Assembly: GCF_002009175.1 (NCBI RefSeq)
Contig: NZ_CP018047.1
Span: forward strand, 3,100,001-3,164,000
Direction of reading: 5' to 3'
Source: Streptomyces niveus
Lineage (GTDB): Bacteria > Actinomycetota > Actinomycetes > Streptomycetales > Streptomycetaceae
Length of the DNA stretch: 64,000 nucleotides
Both the position numbers and the translations under genes were made by a program. Within the stretch, counting starts at the first letter, position 1. Every line of letters starts with the position of its first letter. The notes under the pieces are model-generated. The model worked only from the letters and a program-made list of their open reading frames with translations. It searched no databases and had not been told where the DNA came from. Positions 49,605-58,537 of the stretch are shown here, in pieces.

Positions 49605-50350
49605 GAGTACGACCTCCGCTGGTCCGGAGCCGGGATCTGGGCGCCCTTGTACTCGACGGCGATACCGCCGAGGGGATAGTCCTTGCGCTGCGGGAAGCCC
49701 TGCCAGTCGTCCGGCATCATGATCCGGGTGAGGGCGGGGTGGCCGTCGAAGATCAGGCCGAAGAAGTCGTACGTCTCACGCTCGTGCCAGTCGTTGGTCG
49801 GATAGACCTCGACCAGGGACGGCACGTGCGGGTCGCTGTCCGGCGCGGAGACCTCCAGGCGGATCAGCCGTCCGTGCGTCAGTGAGCGCAGGTGGTAGAC
49901 GGCGTGCAGCTCACGGCCCGTGTCGCCCAGGAAGTGGACACCGGAGACACCCGTACAGAGCTCGAAGCGGAGCGCCGGGTCGTCTCGCAGCGTCCTGGCC
50001 ACCTGGACCAGGTGCTCGCGGGCGATGTGGAAGGTGATCTCGCCCCTGTCGACGACCGTCTTCTCGATGGCGTTCGCCGGGAGCAGTCCCTGCTCCTCCA
50101 GCGCGCCCTCGAGTTCGTCGGCGATCTCGTCGAAGACACCGTCACGGCCGCCGTACGGGCGGCTGGAGGCACCAGGCAGGCTGACGGTCCTGACGAGACC
50201 GCCGTAACCGCTGGTGTCACCGCCGTTGTTGGCGCCGAACATGCCCTTGCGTACGCCGATGACCTCGGCTGCCTGGCCACGCGCGGACGGAACGCTCGCG
50301 CCGGCCGGCTCGTCTTCCGGAGAACCCCCGGATCGCTGCTCGTCACTCAC
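49601..50350 (-). CDS. nuoC: NADH:quinone oxidoreductase 30-kDa subunit C
   Basis: 249 residues. Core segments are [19 protein letters not shown] and [19 protein letters not shown]. An N-terminal ~60-residue Gly/Ser-rich lead precedes the fold. GTG 50350 overlaps the nuoB stop (GTGA). Confidence 0.96.
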   Translation of the reverse strand: MSDEQRSGGSPEDEPAGASVPSARGQAAEVIGVRKGMFGANNGGDTSGYGGLVRTVSLPGASSRPYGGRDGVFDEIADELEGALEEQGLLPANAIEKTVVDRGEITFHIAREHLVQVARTLRDDPALRFELCTGVSGVHFLGDTGRELHAVYHLRSLTHGRLIRLEVSAPDSDPHVPSLVEVYPTNDWHERETYDFFGLIFDGHPALTRIMMPDDWQGFPQRKDYPLGGIAVEYKGAQIPAPDQRRSYS

Positions 50351-50901
50351 CGCAGCAGCCCCTTCATCTCGATCGTCGGCAGCGCCTTGAGCGCCGCTTC
50401 CTCCGCCTCGCGGGCGGCCTCCTCCGCGTTGACCCCGAGCTTGGAGCCCTGGATCTTCTCGTGGAGCTTGAGGATGGCGTCCATCAGCATTTCCGGACGC
50501 GGCGGGCAGCCCGGCAGGTAGATGTCGACAGGGACGACGTGGTCGACGCCCTGGACGATCGCGTAGTTGTTGAACATCCCGCCGGACGACGCGCAAACCC
50601 CCATGGAAATGACCCACTTGGGATTCGGCATCTGGTCGTAGACCTGCCTCAGGACGGGCGCCATCTTCTGGCTCACCCGTCCTGCCACGATCATCAGGTC
50701 CGCCTGGCGCGGTGAACCGCGGAAGACCTCCATGCCGAACCGGGCCAGGTCGTACCGGCCGGCGCCCGTCGTCATCATCTCGATGGCGCAGCAGGCGAGG
50801 CCGAAGGTCGCCGGGAAGACGGACGACTTCCGCACCCAGCCCGCGGCCTGTTCGACGGTGGTCAGCAGAAAACCGCTCGGCAGCTTCTCTTCGAGTCCCA
50901 T
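50347..50901 (-). CDS. nuoB: NADH:quinone oxidoreductase N2 Fe-S subunit B
   Basis: 184 residues. N2 ligands: CC in [10 protein letters not shown], Cys in [12 protein letters not shown] and Cys in [14 protein letters not shown] 50901 has GAGGGG at 7-nt spacing, 19 nt after the nuoA stop. Confidence 0.97.
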   Translation of the reverse strand: MGLEEKLPSGFLLTTVEQAAGWVRKSSVFPATFGLACCAIEMMTTGAGRYDLARFGMEVFRGSPRQADLMIVAGRVSQKMAPVLRQVYDQMPNPKWVISMGVCASSGGMFNNYAIVQGVDHVVPVDIYLPGCPPRPEMLMDAILKLHEKIQGSKLGVNAEEAAREAEEAALKALPTIEMKGLLR

Positions 50902-50920
50902 TGGTCGCCCCTCCGCGCCT

Positions 50921-51280
50921 TTAGTCCCATTCCAGACCGCCACGCCGCCACACATACGCGTAGGCGACGAAGACGGTGAGCACGAAGAGCAACATCTCAA
51001 CGAGCCCGAAAAGCCCCAGCGCGTCGAAGGTGACGGCCCAGGGGTAAAGGAAGACGATCTCGATGTCGAAAATGATGAAGAGCATCGCCGTCAGGTAGTA
51101 CTTGATGGGAAAGCGGCCACCTCCGGCCGGCGTGGGAGTGGGCTCGATGCCGCACTCGTACGCTTCGAGTTTTGCCCGGTTGTACCTTTTCGGGCCGATA
51201 AGCGTGGCCGCCACCACGGAGAAGATCGCAAACGCGGCACCGAGAGCGCCGAGCACGAGGATTGGCGCGTAGGCATTCAC
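50921..51280 (-). CDS. nuoA: NADH:quinone oxidoreductase subunit A
   Basis: 119 residues, standard length. Three helices, with the Cys loop [23 protein letters not shown] 51280 follows AAGGAGCGAGGAGC. It is the first gene of nuoA-N; a Rex-type operator lies 83-98 bp upstream, implying induction when NADH accumulates. Confidence 0.97.
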   Translation of the reverse strand: MNAYAPILVLGALGAAFAIFSVVAATLIGPKRYNRAKLEAYECGIEPTPTPAGGGRFPIKYYLTAMLFIIFDIEIVFLYPWAVTFDALGLFGLVEMLLFVLTVFVAYAYVWRRGGLEWD

Positions 51281-52004
51281 GCTCCTCGCTCCTTCCAGTC
51301 GTCCCTGACCGTTGGTCCTCAACCGAGCTTCTGTCGCCGCCGTCCCGCGAAGATCACGCGTATGTGAGGCAGTTCACAAGCCGGACTGCCCCGCATCCTA
51401 TGCCTCCCGGTCTGTGACGTGCGACACGGGGTGCGACAAGGAGTTTGTGATCTCCACCACCCGACGATCGATCATGCGTCGGAGCGCCGGTGGATCTTCG
51501 CACAGGAAGCGTCCGTACGGTCACTTGAGGTAACAATGCGGAGAGTCACCGCTGGTCGGAGCCGTGCGGCTCTATCAAGGCAACGCGGAGAGCGGCAAAT
51601 TGGAGATGGACGCCGGCTCAGTGATAGGCGCGCGTGCCACCCGCCCGGGGGAGGTCGGGGGACGGAGGTGGACGGCCGCCGGCGGAGATGGCCGGAAGTG
51701 GTCATCGTGCACGCGTTCACGAGCGCCCACGACTCCCGGCGTTCACCGTTCTGTGACCTGCACCACTCCACTCAACCTTCCCAAATGCGGGGCTTGGCCA
51801 TCAGGGCGGACGGGTGGTAGGTGACGGGCAATTAGGGCGATTCACCGAAAGCCCATGATCACGGCCATGATCACGAGTGACCGTTATGCCCGTTACGGCG
51901 TCAATAAAGGCCACTAGCAAGTGGATTGATCTATTCCGAACGTAACTGTGGCGCAACACACGTTTCTTGAAGGGAACCCGAAAGCCCTGATAGCGATTGT
52001 CCTC
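51281..52004. other. 724-bp divergent regulatory region, nuoA / NlpC gene
   Basis: The longest gap in the window. On the nuoA side it holds the Rex-type site, a TTGTGA/TGATCT promoter candidate (51379-51374 and 51356-51351, 17-bp spacer) and a second -10-like TAGGAT (51400-51395). GTGCGACA is repeated at 51420-51441. CATGATCACG is directly repeated at 51854-51863 and 51866-51875. The last 120 bp before the NlpC gene are AT-rich. Short open frames here have no family features. I could not recognise a ydaO-type riboswitch, although related wall-hydrolase genes have one. Confidence 0.6.
51363..51378 (-). promoter_or_regulatory. Rex operator (ROP-like) upstream of nuoA
   Basis: On the coding strand this reads TGTGAACTGCCTCACA, matching the S. 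coelicolor Rex consensus TGTGAAC-N3-TTCACA at all but one position. Rex is known to repress nuoA-N there when NADH/NAD+ is low. The site overlaps a possible -35 box. Confidence 0.8.
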
Positions 52005-52814
52005 ATGTCCCACACCGCTCACATACCCAGCCACCGGAAGCCCCGCCGCGGCGCGTCGAAAACGGCGATCCGTTCCGGAGTTGCCGGTGGCGTCCTCAGC
52101 ACCATCGCGCTGGCCGGTGCCGCCGCTCCGGCCCACGCCGAGCCGGTGACCGAGACCATCGAGATGCCCACGCTCACCTCCGCTCTCGCCGGCGGCTTCG
52201 CGCAGTCCGCGGACGCCACCCAGCAGGTCGCGGTCGACCTCGAACTCCAGGCGCAGGAAGACGCCGCGGCGACCAAGGCCGCGAAGACCGCCAAGAAGGC
52301 CAAGGCCGAGGCCGACCGCAAGGCCGAGGCGAAGGCCAAGGCCGAGAAGGCCGCACGCGCCGAAGCCGCCCAGGAGCGCGCCTCGCGCTCCACGGAGCGC
52401 ACCACGCTCTCCGCCTCCGGCTCCGCCGCCCCGTCCTCGGACAGCAGCACACAGGCCACCGGTTCGGCCGCCGCCGTCCTCGCCTTCGCGCGTGCCCAGG
52501 TCGGTGACGCGTACGTCCTCGGCTCCACCGGCCCCGACTCGTGGGACTGCTCCAGCCTCGTCCAGGCCGCCTACCGCCAGATCGGAGTCGACCTGCCGCG
52601 CACCTCGCAGCCGCAGTCCACGTCCGGCACCCAGGTCTCCCTGGACAACCTCCAGCCCGGCGACATCCTTTACTGGGGCGGCGCGGGCAGCGCGTACCAC
52701 GTGGGGATCTACTCCGGCGGCGGCAAGTTCATCGGCGCGCAGAACTCCGGTACCGGAGTGGTCGAGAAGACGCTGGACTGGGACCCGCCGACCGGCGCCG
52801 TCCGTCTCCTCTGA
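52005..52814 (+). CDS. Secreted NlpC/P60 peptidoglycan endopeptidase
   Basis: 269 residues. Signal peptide of about 45 residues (twin-Lys/Arg region, hydrophobic core, AHAEP cleavage), an Ala/Lys coiled coil (about 80-135), a Ser-rich linker, then an NlpC/P60 domain with catalytic C182 (SWDCSSLVQAAY) and H232 (AYHVGIYSGG). It cuts D-Glu-diamino acid bonds in stem peptides. ATG 52005 begins MSHTAHIPSHRKPRRG; the frame upstream to 51948 is not conserved in style. No clear Shine-Dalgarno. A strong hairpin follows. Confidence 0.93.
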   Translation: MSHTAHIPSHRKPRRGASKTAIRSGVAGGVLSTIALAGAAAPAHAEPVTETIEMPTLTSALAGGFAQSADATQQVAVDLELQAQEDAAATKAAKTAKKAKAEADRKAEAKAKAEKAARAEAAQERASRSTERTTLSASGSAAPSSDSSTQATGSAAAVLAFARAQVGDAYVLGSTGPDSWDCSSLVQAAYRQIGVDLPRTSQPQSTSGTQVSLDNLQPGDILYWGGAGSAYHVGIYSGGGKFIGAQNSGTGVVEKTLDWDPPTGAVRLL

Positions 52815-52838
52815 CCGACGATCCACCGGCACGACCCG

Positions 52839-52876
52839 AGGGCCGCCGCTCCCCCAGCCCGGGGAGCGGCGGCCCT
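52839..52876 (+). terminator. Strong terminator after NlpC/P60 gene
   Basis: Perfect 16-bp arms AGGGCCGCCGCTCCCC and GGGGAGCGGCGGCCCT with a 6-nt loop. Confidence 0.88.
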
Positions 52877-53007
52877 TCGCCGTGCCCCGGCGCACTCCCA
52901 ACGGGCCTGCCGGGCGGGGCTGTTCGAGAGTGGCCCGGTGCCATCGCGGGCATCGGAAGGGACAAGGAACCTCTCCCCCCACACGCACCGCGCAGGAGGC
53001 ACCACCG

Positions 53008-53619
53008 ATGACCGTCAAGGGCGTCGACGTATCGTCGTACCAGAGCTCGTCGTTCTCCACGAAGGACCTCGACTTCGCCATCGTCAAAGCCACCGAGGGC
53101 ACCTCGTACCTCAACCCCCGTATGAAGGCGCAGGCTTCGCACGCGCGGGACGCCGGACTGGTGGTCGGCTTCTACCACTTCCTGCGGCCGGGCAGCGTGA
53201 AGGACCAGGCGAGGTACTTCGTGGAGGAGGCCGCCGAGCGCGCGGGCGACCCGCTGTTCGCCGACTGGGAGGACGCGGACGTCTCCTGCGCGTCGAAGGA
53301 CGACTTCCTCGCGGAGGTCCAGCGGCTGCGGGGCGCGGACCACCGCGTCGGGCTGTACTGCAACCGGGACTTCTGGCTCAACCGCGACACCACGAGCGAG
53401 GCGGGCGACGCCCTGTGGATCGCGGACTACGTGACGGCGGGCAAGCCGCGGATCAAGGCCGCCTGGAAGTTCCACCAGTACACGGACACCCCGCTCGACA
53501 CGAACGTCGGCCGGTTCGCCGACGCCGCCGCCCTGCGGAGCTGGGCGGAGGGCGGCGGCGGCAAGAGCCTGGCGGCGCTCGCCGACGAGGGATTCCAGGT
53601 CAGCGGCGCCGAGGACTGA
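53008..53619 (+). CDS. GH25-type muramidase domain protein without signal peptide
   Basis: 203 residues. GVDVSSYQ opens the barrel and LFADWEDADV carries the D-x-E catalytic pair of GH25 lysozymes; FYHFLRPG and KFHQYTD are further family segments. ATG 53008 has AGGAGG at 8-nt spacing, and no hydrophobic leader precedes the domain, so export by Sec/Tat is not evident. It may act on lysis, be exported another way, or be cytoplasmic. It follows a secreted NlpC/P60 gene but has its own terminator-separated unit. Confidence 0.88.
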   Translation: MTVKGVDVSSYQSSSFSTKDLDFAIVKATEGTSYLNPRMKAQASHARDAGLVVGFYHFLRPGSVKDQARYFVEEAAERAGDPLFADWEDADVSCASKDDFLAEVQRLRGADHRVGLYCNRDFWLNRDTTSEAGDALWIADYVTAGKPRIKAAWKFHQYTDTPLDTNVGRFADAAALRSWAEGGGGKSLAALADEGFQVSGAED

Positions 53620-53663
53620 GAGTCGAGGCCCGGGAGTCGGGGGCCGGGAGTCGGGGCGGCCGG

Positions 53664-54947
53664 CTACGACTTGGGCGCGACCTTGCTCAGACCGTTGATG
53701 ATGCGGTCCATCGCGTCGCCGCCCGACGGATCGGTCAGATTCGCCAGCATCTTCAGCGTGAACTTCATCAGCAGCGGATGCGTGAGCCCCCGCTGCGTCG
53801 CGATCTTCATGACCTTCGGGTTGCCGATCAGCTTCACAAAGGCACGGCCCAGTGTGTAGTAGCCGCCGTAGGTGTCCTTGAGCACCTGCGGATAGCGCTG
53901 GAGGGCCATCTCGCGCTGCCCCGGCGTCTGCCGGGACTGCGCCTGCACGATGACGTCCGCCGCGATCTGGCCGGACTCCATGGCGTACGCGATGCCCTCG
54001 CCGTTGAACGGGTTGACCAGACCGCCCGCGTCACCGACCAGCAGCAGGCCCTTTGTGTAGTGCGGCTGCCGGTTGAAGGCCATCGGCAGCGCGGCACCGC
54101 GGATCGGCATCGTCATGTTGTCGGGCGTGTAGCCCCAGTCGGCCGGCATCGACGCGCACCACGCCTTGAGCACCTCGCGCCAGTCCAGCTCCTTGAAGGC
54201 GGACGACGAATTGAGGATGCCCAGACCGACGTTGGACGTGCCGTCGCCCATGCCGAAGATCCAGCCGTAGCCGGGCAGCAGCCGGTCCTGCGGCCCGCGC
54301 CGGTCCCACAGCTCCAGCCACGACTCCAGATAGTCGTCGTCGTGCCGGGGCGAGGTGAAGTACGTACGGACGGCGACGCCCATCGGGCGGTCGTCGCGCC
54401 GGTGAAGCCCCATCGCGAGCGACAGCCGCGTGGAGTTGCCGTCGGCCGCGACGACGAGCGGGGCGTGGAAGGTGACGGGCGTCTTCTCCTCCCCCATCTT
54501 GGCGTTGACGCCGGTGATCCGCCCGGTGCGCGGATCGATGATGGGGGCGCCGACGTTGCAGCGCTCGTGCAGCCGCGCCCCGGCCTTCTGCGCCTGGCGG
54601 GCCAGTTGCTCGTCGAAGTCGTCACGCTTGCGTACGAGGCCGTAGTCCGGATAGCTGGCCAGATCGGGCCAGTCGAGCTGGAGCCGTACGCCACCGCCGA
54701 TGATGCGCAGCCCCTTGTTGCGGAGCCAGCCGGCCTCTTCGGAGATGTCGATGCCCATGCCCACAAGCTGCTTGGTGGCGCGCGGGGTCAGGCCGTCGCC
54801 GCAGACCTTCTCGCGCGGGAAGGACGTCTTCTCCAGCAGCAGGACGTCCAGGCCCGACCTGGCGAGGTGGTACGCCGTGGTGGAACCGGCCGGGCCGGCC
54901 CCGACGACGATCACATCTGCGGTGTGTTCGGAGAGGGGCTCGGTCAC
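53664..54947 (-). CDS. Geranylgeranyl-reductase family flavoprotein, MenJ-like
   Basis: 427 residues. FAD motif VIVVGAGPAGSTTAYHLARSG (about 12-32), the CGDGLTPRA loop, and LLLVGDAGGLVNPFNGEGI near 295. The family reduces isoprenoid double bonds; mycobacterial MenJ saturates one unit of menaquinone-9. Streptomyces make partly hydrogenated MK-9, and menG and mqnC are close by, so menaquinone tailoring is the best guess. GTG 54947 follows GGGAG with 8-nt spacing. Archaeal-lipid-like or other prenyl substrates are possible. Confidence 0.88.
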   Translation of the reverse strand: MTEPLSEHTADVIVVGAGPAGSTTAYHLARSGLDVLLLEKTSFPREKVCGDGLTPRATKQLVGMGIDISEEAGWLRNKGLRIIGGGVRLQLDWPDLASYPDYGLVRKRDDFDEQLARQAQKAGARLHERCNVGAPIIDPRTGRITGVNAKMGEEKTPVTFHAPLVVAADGNSTRLSLAMGLHRRDDRPMGVAVRTYFTSPRHDDDYLESWLELWDRRGPQDRLLPGYGWIFGMGDGTSNVGLGILNSSSAFKELDWREVLKAWCASMPADWGYTPDNMTMPIRGAALPMAFNRQPHYTKGLLLVGDAGGLVNPFNGEGIAYAMESGQIAADVIVQAQSRQTPGQREMALQRYPQVLKDTYGGYYTLGRAFVKLIGNPKVMKIATQRGLTHPLLMKFTLKMLANLTDPSGGDAMDRIINGLSKVAPKS

Positions 54948-55083
54948 AGCGGGATCTCCCGAAGACTCGTGGGGCCCGGCGGGCGGGTCCCCTCATGGCG
55001 TACCGACGGCTGTGGACATGTTCGGCACGGGACAGGTGCAGTCTATGGGTGCCTGTTGATCGACAAGTTGAAGGGCTGCCCCG

Positions 55084-55608
55084 ATGAACGACATCACCCG
55101 ACCGGTCCCCGTCGTGCGGCTCCGCGTTCCGACCGAACAGGACGCGTGCGAATGGCACCGGGTGTTCGACGATCCCGACGTCATGGAGTTCCACGGCGGG
55201 CCCGCTCCGCTCGCCCGGTACGAGGAGCTCACCGCCCGTCAGCGGACGCACGCCGCCGAACTCGGCTTCTGCTTCTGGACGATGCTCGACGACAGCGACG
55301 AGGTCATCGGCTTCACCGGCGCGCAGCCGTGGCCCCACACGTCGTTCGGCCCGGTCGGCGAGATCGAGATCGGCTGGCGCCTCGGCCGCGCCCACTGGGG
55401 CAGGGGTTACGTGACGGCCGCCGCGCACACGACGCTGGAGCGGGTACGGGCCGCGGGCGTCCCCACCGTCGTGGCGATGGTCGACGCCCGCAACGACCGC
55501 TCGGTCGCGGTGGCCCGGCGGCTGGGCATGGAGCTGGAGGAGACGTTCCTGACGCCGGTGGGCGGGCGGAAGGGGTACCGCTTCCGGCTCAGGCTTGACC
55601 GGCCTTGA
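55084..55608 (+). CDS. GNAT acetyltransferase (RimJ/RimL type)
   Basis: 174 residues. [34 protein letters not shown] (acetyl-CoA loop, about 97-113) and [16 protein letters not shown] match RimJ/RimL-like N-acetyltransferases that modify protein N-termini or small amines. The substrate is unknown. It is on the opposite strand to the menaquinone genes, and its last 20 nt overlap the menG 3' end. Confidence 0.9.
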   Translation: MNDITRPVPVVRLRVPTEQDACEWHRVFDDPDVMEFHGGPAPLARYEELTARQRTHAAELGFCFWTMLDDSDEVIGFTGAQPWPHTSFGPVGEIEIGWRLGRAHWGRGYVTAAAHTTLERVRAAGVPTVVAMVDARNDRSVAVARRLGMELEETFLTPVGGRKGYRFRLRLDRP

Positions 55609-56290
55609 CCCCGCGGTGCAGTGCCACGACCCCGCCCGTCAGATTCCGCCACGCGACCTTCGACCAGCCGGCCTTCTGGAGCAGCCCGGCCAGAGCCGGC
55701 TGGTCGGGCCAGGCACGGATGGACTCGGCGAGGTACACGTACGCGTCCGGGTTCGAGGACACGCCGCGCGCCACCGGCGGCAGCGCGCGCATCAGGTACT
55801 CCTTGTAGACGGTCCGGAAGGGCTCCCACGTCGGCTGGGAGAACTCACAGATGACGACCTGCCCGCCGGGCTTGGTCACCCGGTACAGCTCACGCAGCGC
55901 GCTGTCCGTGTCGTGCACGTTCCGCAGGCCGAAGGAGATCGTGACGGTGTCGAAGACATCGTCGCGGAACGGCAGTTTGGTCGCGTCCCCGGCGGTCAGC
56001 GGCAGCCAGGGGTGGCGCTTCTTGCCCTCGCGGAGCATGCCGAGCGAGAAGTCGCACGGCACGACGTAGGCGCCGGTGGCGGCGAAGGGCATGGAGGAGG
56101 TGGCCGTGCCCGCGGCGAGGTCGAGGACCTTCTGCGCGGGGCGGGCGTTCACCGCCCTGGCGACCTCCTTGCGCCAGAGCCGCGCCTGGCCGAGGGAGAG
56201 CACGTCGTTGGTGAGGTCGTAATTAGCCGCCACGCCGTCGAACATCGAGGCGACTTCATGCGGCTGCTTGTCCAGGGATGCCCGGGTCAC
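55589..56290 (-). CDS. menG: Demethylmenaquinone methyltransferase
   Basis: 233 residues. SAM-binding motif [16 protein letters not shown] (about 54-69), PCDFSLGML and GLRNVHD (UbiE/MenG signature), ending in the family's [15 protein letters not shown]. It methylates demethylmenaquinone as the last step of menaquinone synthesis. The GTG start has only a weak Shine-Dalgarno. Downstream of mqnC and the amidohydrolase-like gene on the same strand, with a 272-bp gap. Confidence 0.96.
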   Translation of the reverse strand: MTRASLDKQPHEVASMFDGVAANYDLTNDVLSLGQARLWRKEVARAVNARPAQKVLDLAAGTATSSMPFAATGAYVVPCDFSLGMLREGKKRHPWLPLTAGDATKLPFRDDVFDTVTISFGLRNVHDTDSALRELYRVTKPGGQVVICEFSQPTWEPFRTVYKEYLMRALPPVARGVSSNPDAYVYLAESIRAWPDQPALAGLLQKAGWSKVAWRNLTGGVVALHRGVKAGQA

Positions 56291-56562
56291 TGGCGTTCCG
56301 CCTCACTTCTCGTTTGCGGTGCGTCTGTCGCGGTACGGCAGCCATTCTCGCAGGCGGACCCGGGCGCCGCGCGTGTGCCTCGGGCGGGTCGCCACGGGGC
56401 CCGGACGGGCCGCGGTCCGCCGGCGCGGGCGGGTCGGCGCGTGGCCGGTCGGTCGGCGCGGATGCGTCGGCGCGTGGGCCACGCCGGTCGATGCGCGGGC
56501 ACACGTGGGTAGATGCGGGGGCACACGCGCGCGGGTCGGCGCCCGCGCCCCCGCGCGTGGGC
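56291..56562. other. 272-bp extremely GC-rich gap with degenerate repeats
   Basis: Near-repeats GATGCGCGGGCACACG and GATGCGGGGGCACACG (about 56491-56530) and several GTCGGCGCGTGG units. No ORF has family character. It should contain the menG promoter and the end of the mqnC transcript. Confidence 0.5.
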
Positions 56563-57228
56563 TCACGCGCGGCGGTGGACCAGGCGGCCGTCGAGGATCG
56601 TGGCCAGGCAGGTGGACGCGCCCGCGCGCGTCAGGGCCGTGTACGGGTCCCCGCCGGGTGGGACTTCGACGGCGAAGACCGCGAAGTCGGCCTGGCGGCC
56701 CTCGAAGCCCAGCGGCGGCAGCACGAAAGCCTCCTCGGGCGGGCGGGTGGCGAGGGGGTCCAGGGCGGGCGGGCCCGGTGGTTCGGTGAGACGCGGCTCG
56801 ACGCCGAGACCCGAGCGCGCGACGGCGTCCGCCACCGTGTCCCGCCGCAGCGTCCCTGCGATCGCGACCGTCCCGTGCGCCAGCATCCGCCGCACCCCGC
56901 GCCGCGCGCTCGCACCCCAGCGGGCGTCGGTCATCTCCAGCGCGGCGAGCGCGTCGCCCGTGAGCGGTTCGGTCCCCAGTTCAGCGGCCTCGCGCGGGTC
57001 GGGGTGGTACGCCTGCTCCAGCAGTTCGGGACCGTACGGATTGCACAGCCCCGGCGTCAGGACGCCCGGCCACCGTCTGACCCGTGCGGCGGGACGCGCG
57101 GCGACCAGCTCCTCGTAACCGCCGACGGCCTCGATCGAGTCCCCCGCCACCAGCACCGCGCCGTCCGGCACGGGAGCGCGCCCCGCGCCGGGCAGCAGCA
57201 GGTCCGCCCGGTGAATCGTCAGTGCCAC
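56563..57228 (-). CDS. Truncated, catalytically dead amidohydrolase-like protein next to mqnC
   Basis: 221 residues, half the normal size. It starts like an imidazolonepropionase or aminofutalosine-deaminase-type amidohydrolase (IHRADLLLPGAGRAPVPDGA, VAGDSIEAVGGYEEL, then WPGVLTPGLCNPYG). The PG-L-x-x-x-H-x-H metal site reads PGLCNPYG without either His. Most of the barrel is gone; the C-terminal sandwich strands return at FAVFAVEVPPGGDPYTAL and TCLATILDGRLVHRR. The start is 4 nt after the mqnC stop, so it is translationally coupled. A structural or regulatory partner of the futalosine pathway, or a decaying relic, are both possible. Confidence 0.8.
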   Translation of the reverse strand: MALTIHRADLLLPGAGRAPVPDGAVLVAGDSIEAVGGYEELVAARPAARVRRWPGVLTPGLCNPYGPELLEQAYHPDPREAAELGTEPLTGDALAALEMTDARWGASARRGVRRMLAHGTVAIAGTLRRDTVADAVARSGLGVEPRLTEPPGPPALDPLATRPPEEAFVLPPLGFEGRQADFAVFAVEVPPGGDPYTALTRAGASTCLATILDGRLVHRRA

Positions 57229-57232
57229 CGGC

Positions 57233-58432
57233 TCAGTTGGCGTCGAGCAGCTTGAGCTCCGGGTGCGCCGTGCCGCCCGCGATCGCCGTGGAGGAGATGT
57301 GCGAGACGACGCGCTCGTCGACCGGGTCGAGCGCCGGGTCGTCGTGCACGACGAGGTGCTCGTACGTCGTGGCGCGCTGCGCCGGGACCCGGCCCGACTT
57401 GCGGATCAGGTCGATGATCTCCATCCGGTTGGAGCGGTGCTTCGCCCCCGCCGACGAGACCACGTTCTCCTCCAGCATGATCGAGCCGAGGTCGTCCGCG
57501 CCGTAGTGCAGGGAGAGTTGGCCGACCTCCTTGCCCGTGGTCAGCCAGGAGCCCTGGATATGCGCGACGTTGTCGAGGAAGATCCGGGCGATGGCGATCA
57601 TCCGCAGGTACTCGAAGAGCGTCGCCTGCGTCTGGCCCTTCAGCTTGTTGTTCTCGGGCTGGTAGGTGTACGGGATGAACGCCCGGAAGCCGCCCGTCCG
57701 GTCCTGTACGTCGCGGATCATCCGCAGGTGCTCGATGCGCTCGGCGTTCGTCTCCCCGGTGCCCATGAGCATCGTGGACGTCGACTCGACGCCGAGACCG
57801 TGCGCGGTCTCCATGATCTCCAGCCACCGCTCGCCGGACTCCTTGAGCGGCGCGATCGCCTTGCGCGGCCGGGCGGGCAGCAGTTCGGCGCCGGCGCCCG
57901 CGAACGAGTCGAGGCCCGCCTCGTGGATCCGGCGGATCGCCTCCTCCACGGAGACGTCCGAGATCCGGGCCATGTGCTCGATCTCGGAGGCGCCGAGGGA
58001 GTGGATGACGAGCTGCGGGAACGCGGCCTTGATGGCGGCGAAGTGCTTCTCGTAGTACTCCACGCCGTAGTCGGGGTGGTGGCCGCCCTGGAACATGATC
58101 TGGGTGCCGCCGAGTTCGACGGTCTCCGCACAGCGGCGCAGGATGTCGTCGAGGTCGCGGGTCCAGCCCTTGTCGGTGTCCTTGGGAGCCGCGTAGAAGG
58201 CGCAGAACTTGCACGCCGTCACGCAGACGTTCGTGTAGTTGATGTTCCGCTCGATGATGTACGTCGCGATGTGCTCCGTACCGGCGTAACGGCGGCGGCG
58301 CGCGCCGTCGGCGGCGGCGCCGAGCGCGTGGAGGGGGGCCGAACGGTAGAGGTCGAGCGCCTCTTCGGGGGTGATCCGGCCACCCTCGGCAGCGCGGTCG
58401 AGGACAGACTGCTGGTCGGCCTTCTCGGTCAC
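57233..58432 (-). CDS. mqnC: Cyclic dehypoxanthinylfutalosine synthase (radical SAM)
   Basis: 399 residues. Radical SAM cluster C70-x3-C74-x2-C77 (CVTACKFCAF), ERNINYTNVC, QGGHHPDYG and SSAGAKHRSNR are MqnC signatures. It cyclises dehypoxanthine futalosine, the third step of the futalosine route to menaquinone. GTG 58432 has AAGGTG upstream. It is followed at 4 nt by the amidohydrolase-like gene. Confidence 0.97.
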   Translation of the reverse strand: MTEKADQQSVLDRAAEGGRITPEEALDLYRSAPLHALGAAADGARRRRYAGTEHIATYIIERNINYTNVCVTACKFCAFYAAPKDTDKGWTRDLDDILRRCAETVELGGTQIMFQGGHHPDYGVEYYEKHFAAIKAAFPQLVIHSLGASEIEHMARISDVSVEEAIRRIHEAGLDSFAGAGAELLPARPRKAIAPLKESGERWLEIMETAHGLGVESTSTMLMGTGETNAERIEHLRMIRDVQDRTGGFRAFIPYTYQPENNKLKGQTQATLFEYLRMIAIARIFLDNVAHIQGSWLTTGKEVGQLSLHYGADDLGSIMLEENVVSSAGAKHRSNRMEIIDLIRKSGRVPAQRATTYEHLVVHDDPALDPVDERVVSHISSTAIAGGTAHPELKLLDAN

Positions 58433-58537
58433 CGGGGCGTCACCTTTCGGCGGTGTATCAGTGGATCTACGGTCCGATCCAGCGTACGCCAGGGGTACGG
58501 GCGTACCGGCTGCCGGGCTCGCGGGCCCCCGGGGCCG

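Noticed and set aside
51312..51824. Short open frames of 73-133 codons in the nuoA/NlpC gap
   Set aside because: Mixed composition, no Shine-Dalgarno, overlapping one another on both strands and overlying the Rex site; no family features.
51450..52000. c-di-AMP (ydaO-type) riboswitch before the NlpC/P60 gene, as known for some Streptomyces wall hydrolases
   Set aside because: I could not find the conserved motif blocks with confidence; only AT-rich leader and short direct repeats are visible. A covariance-model search would decide.
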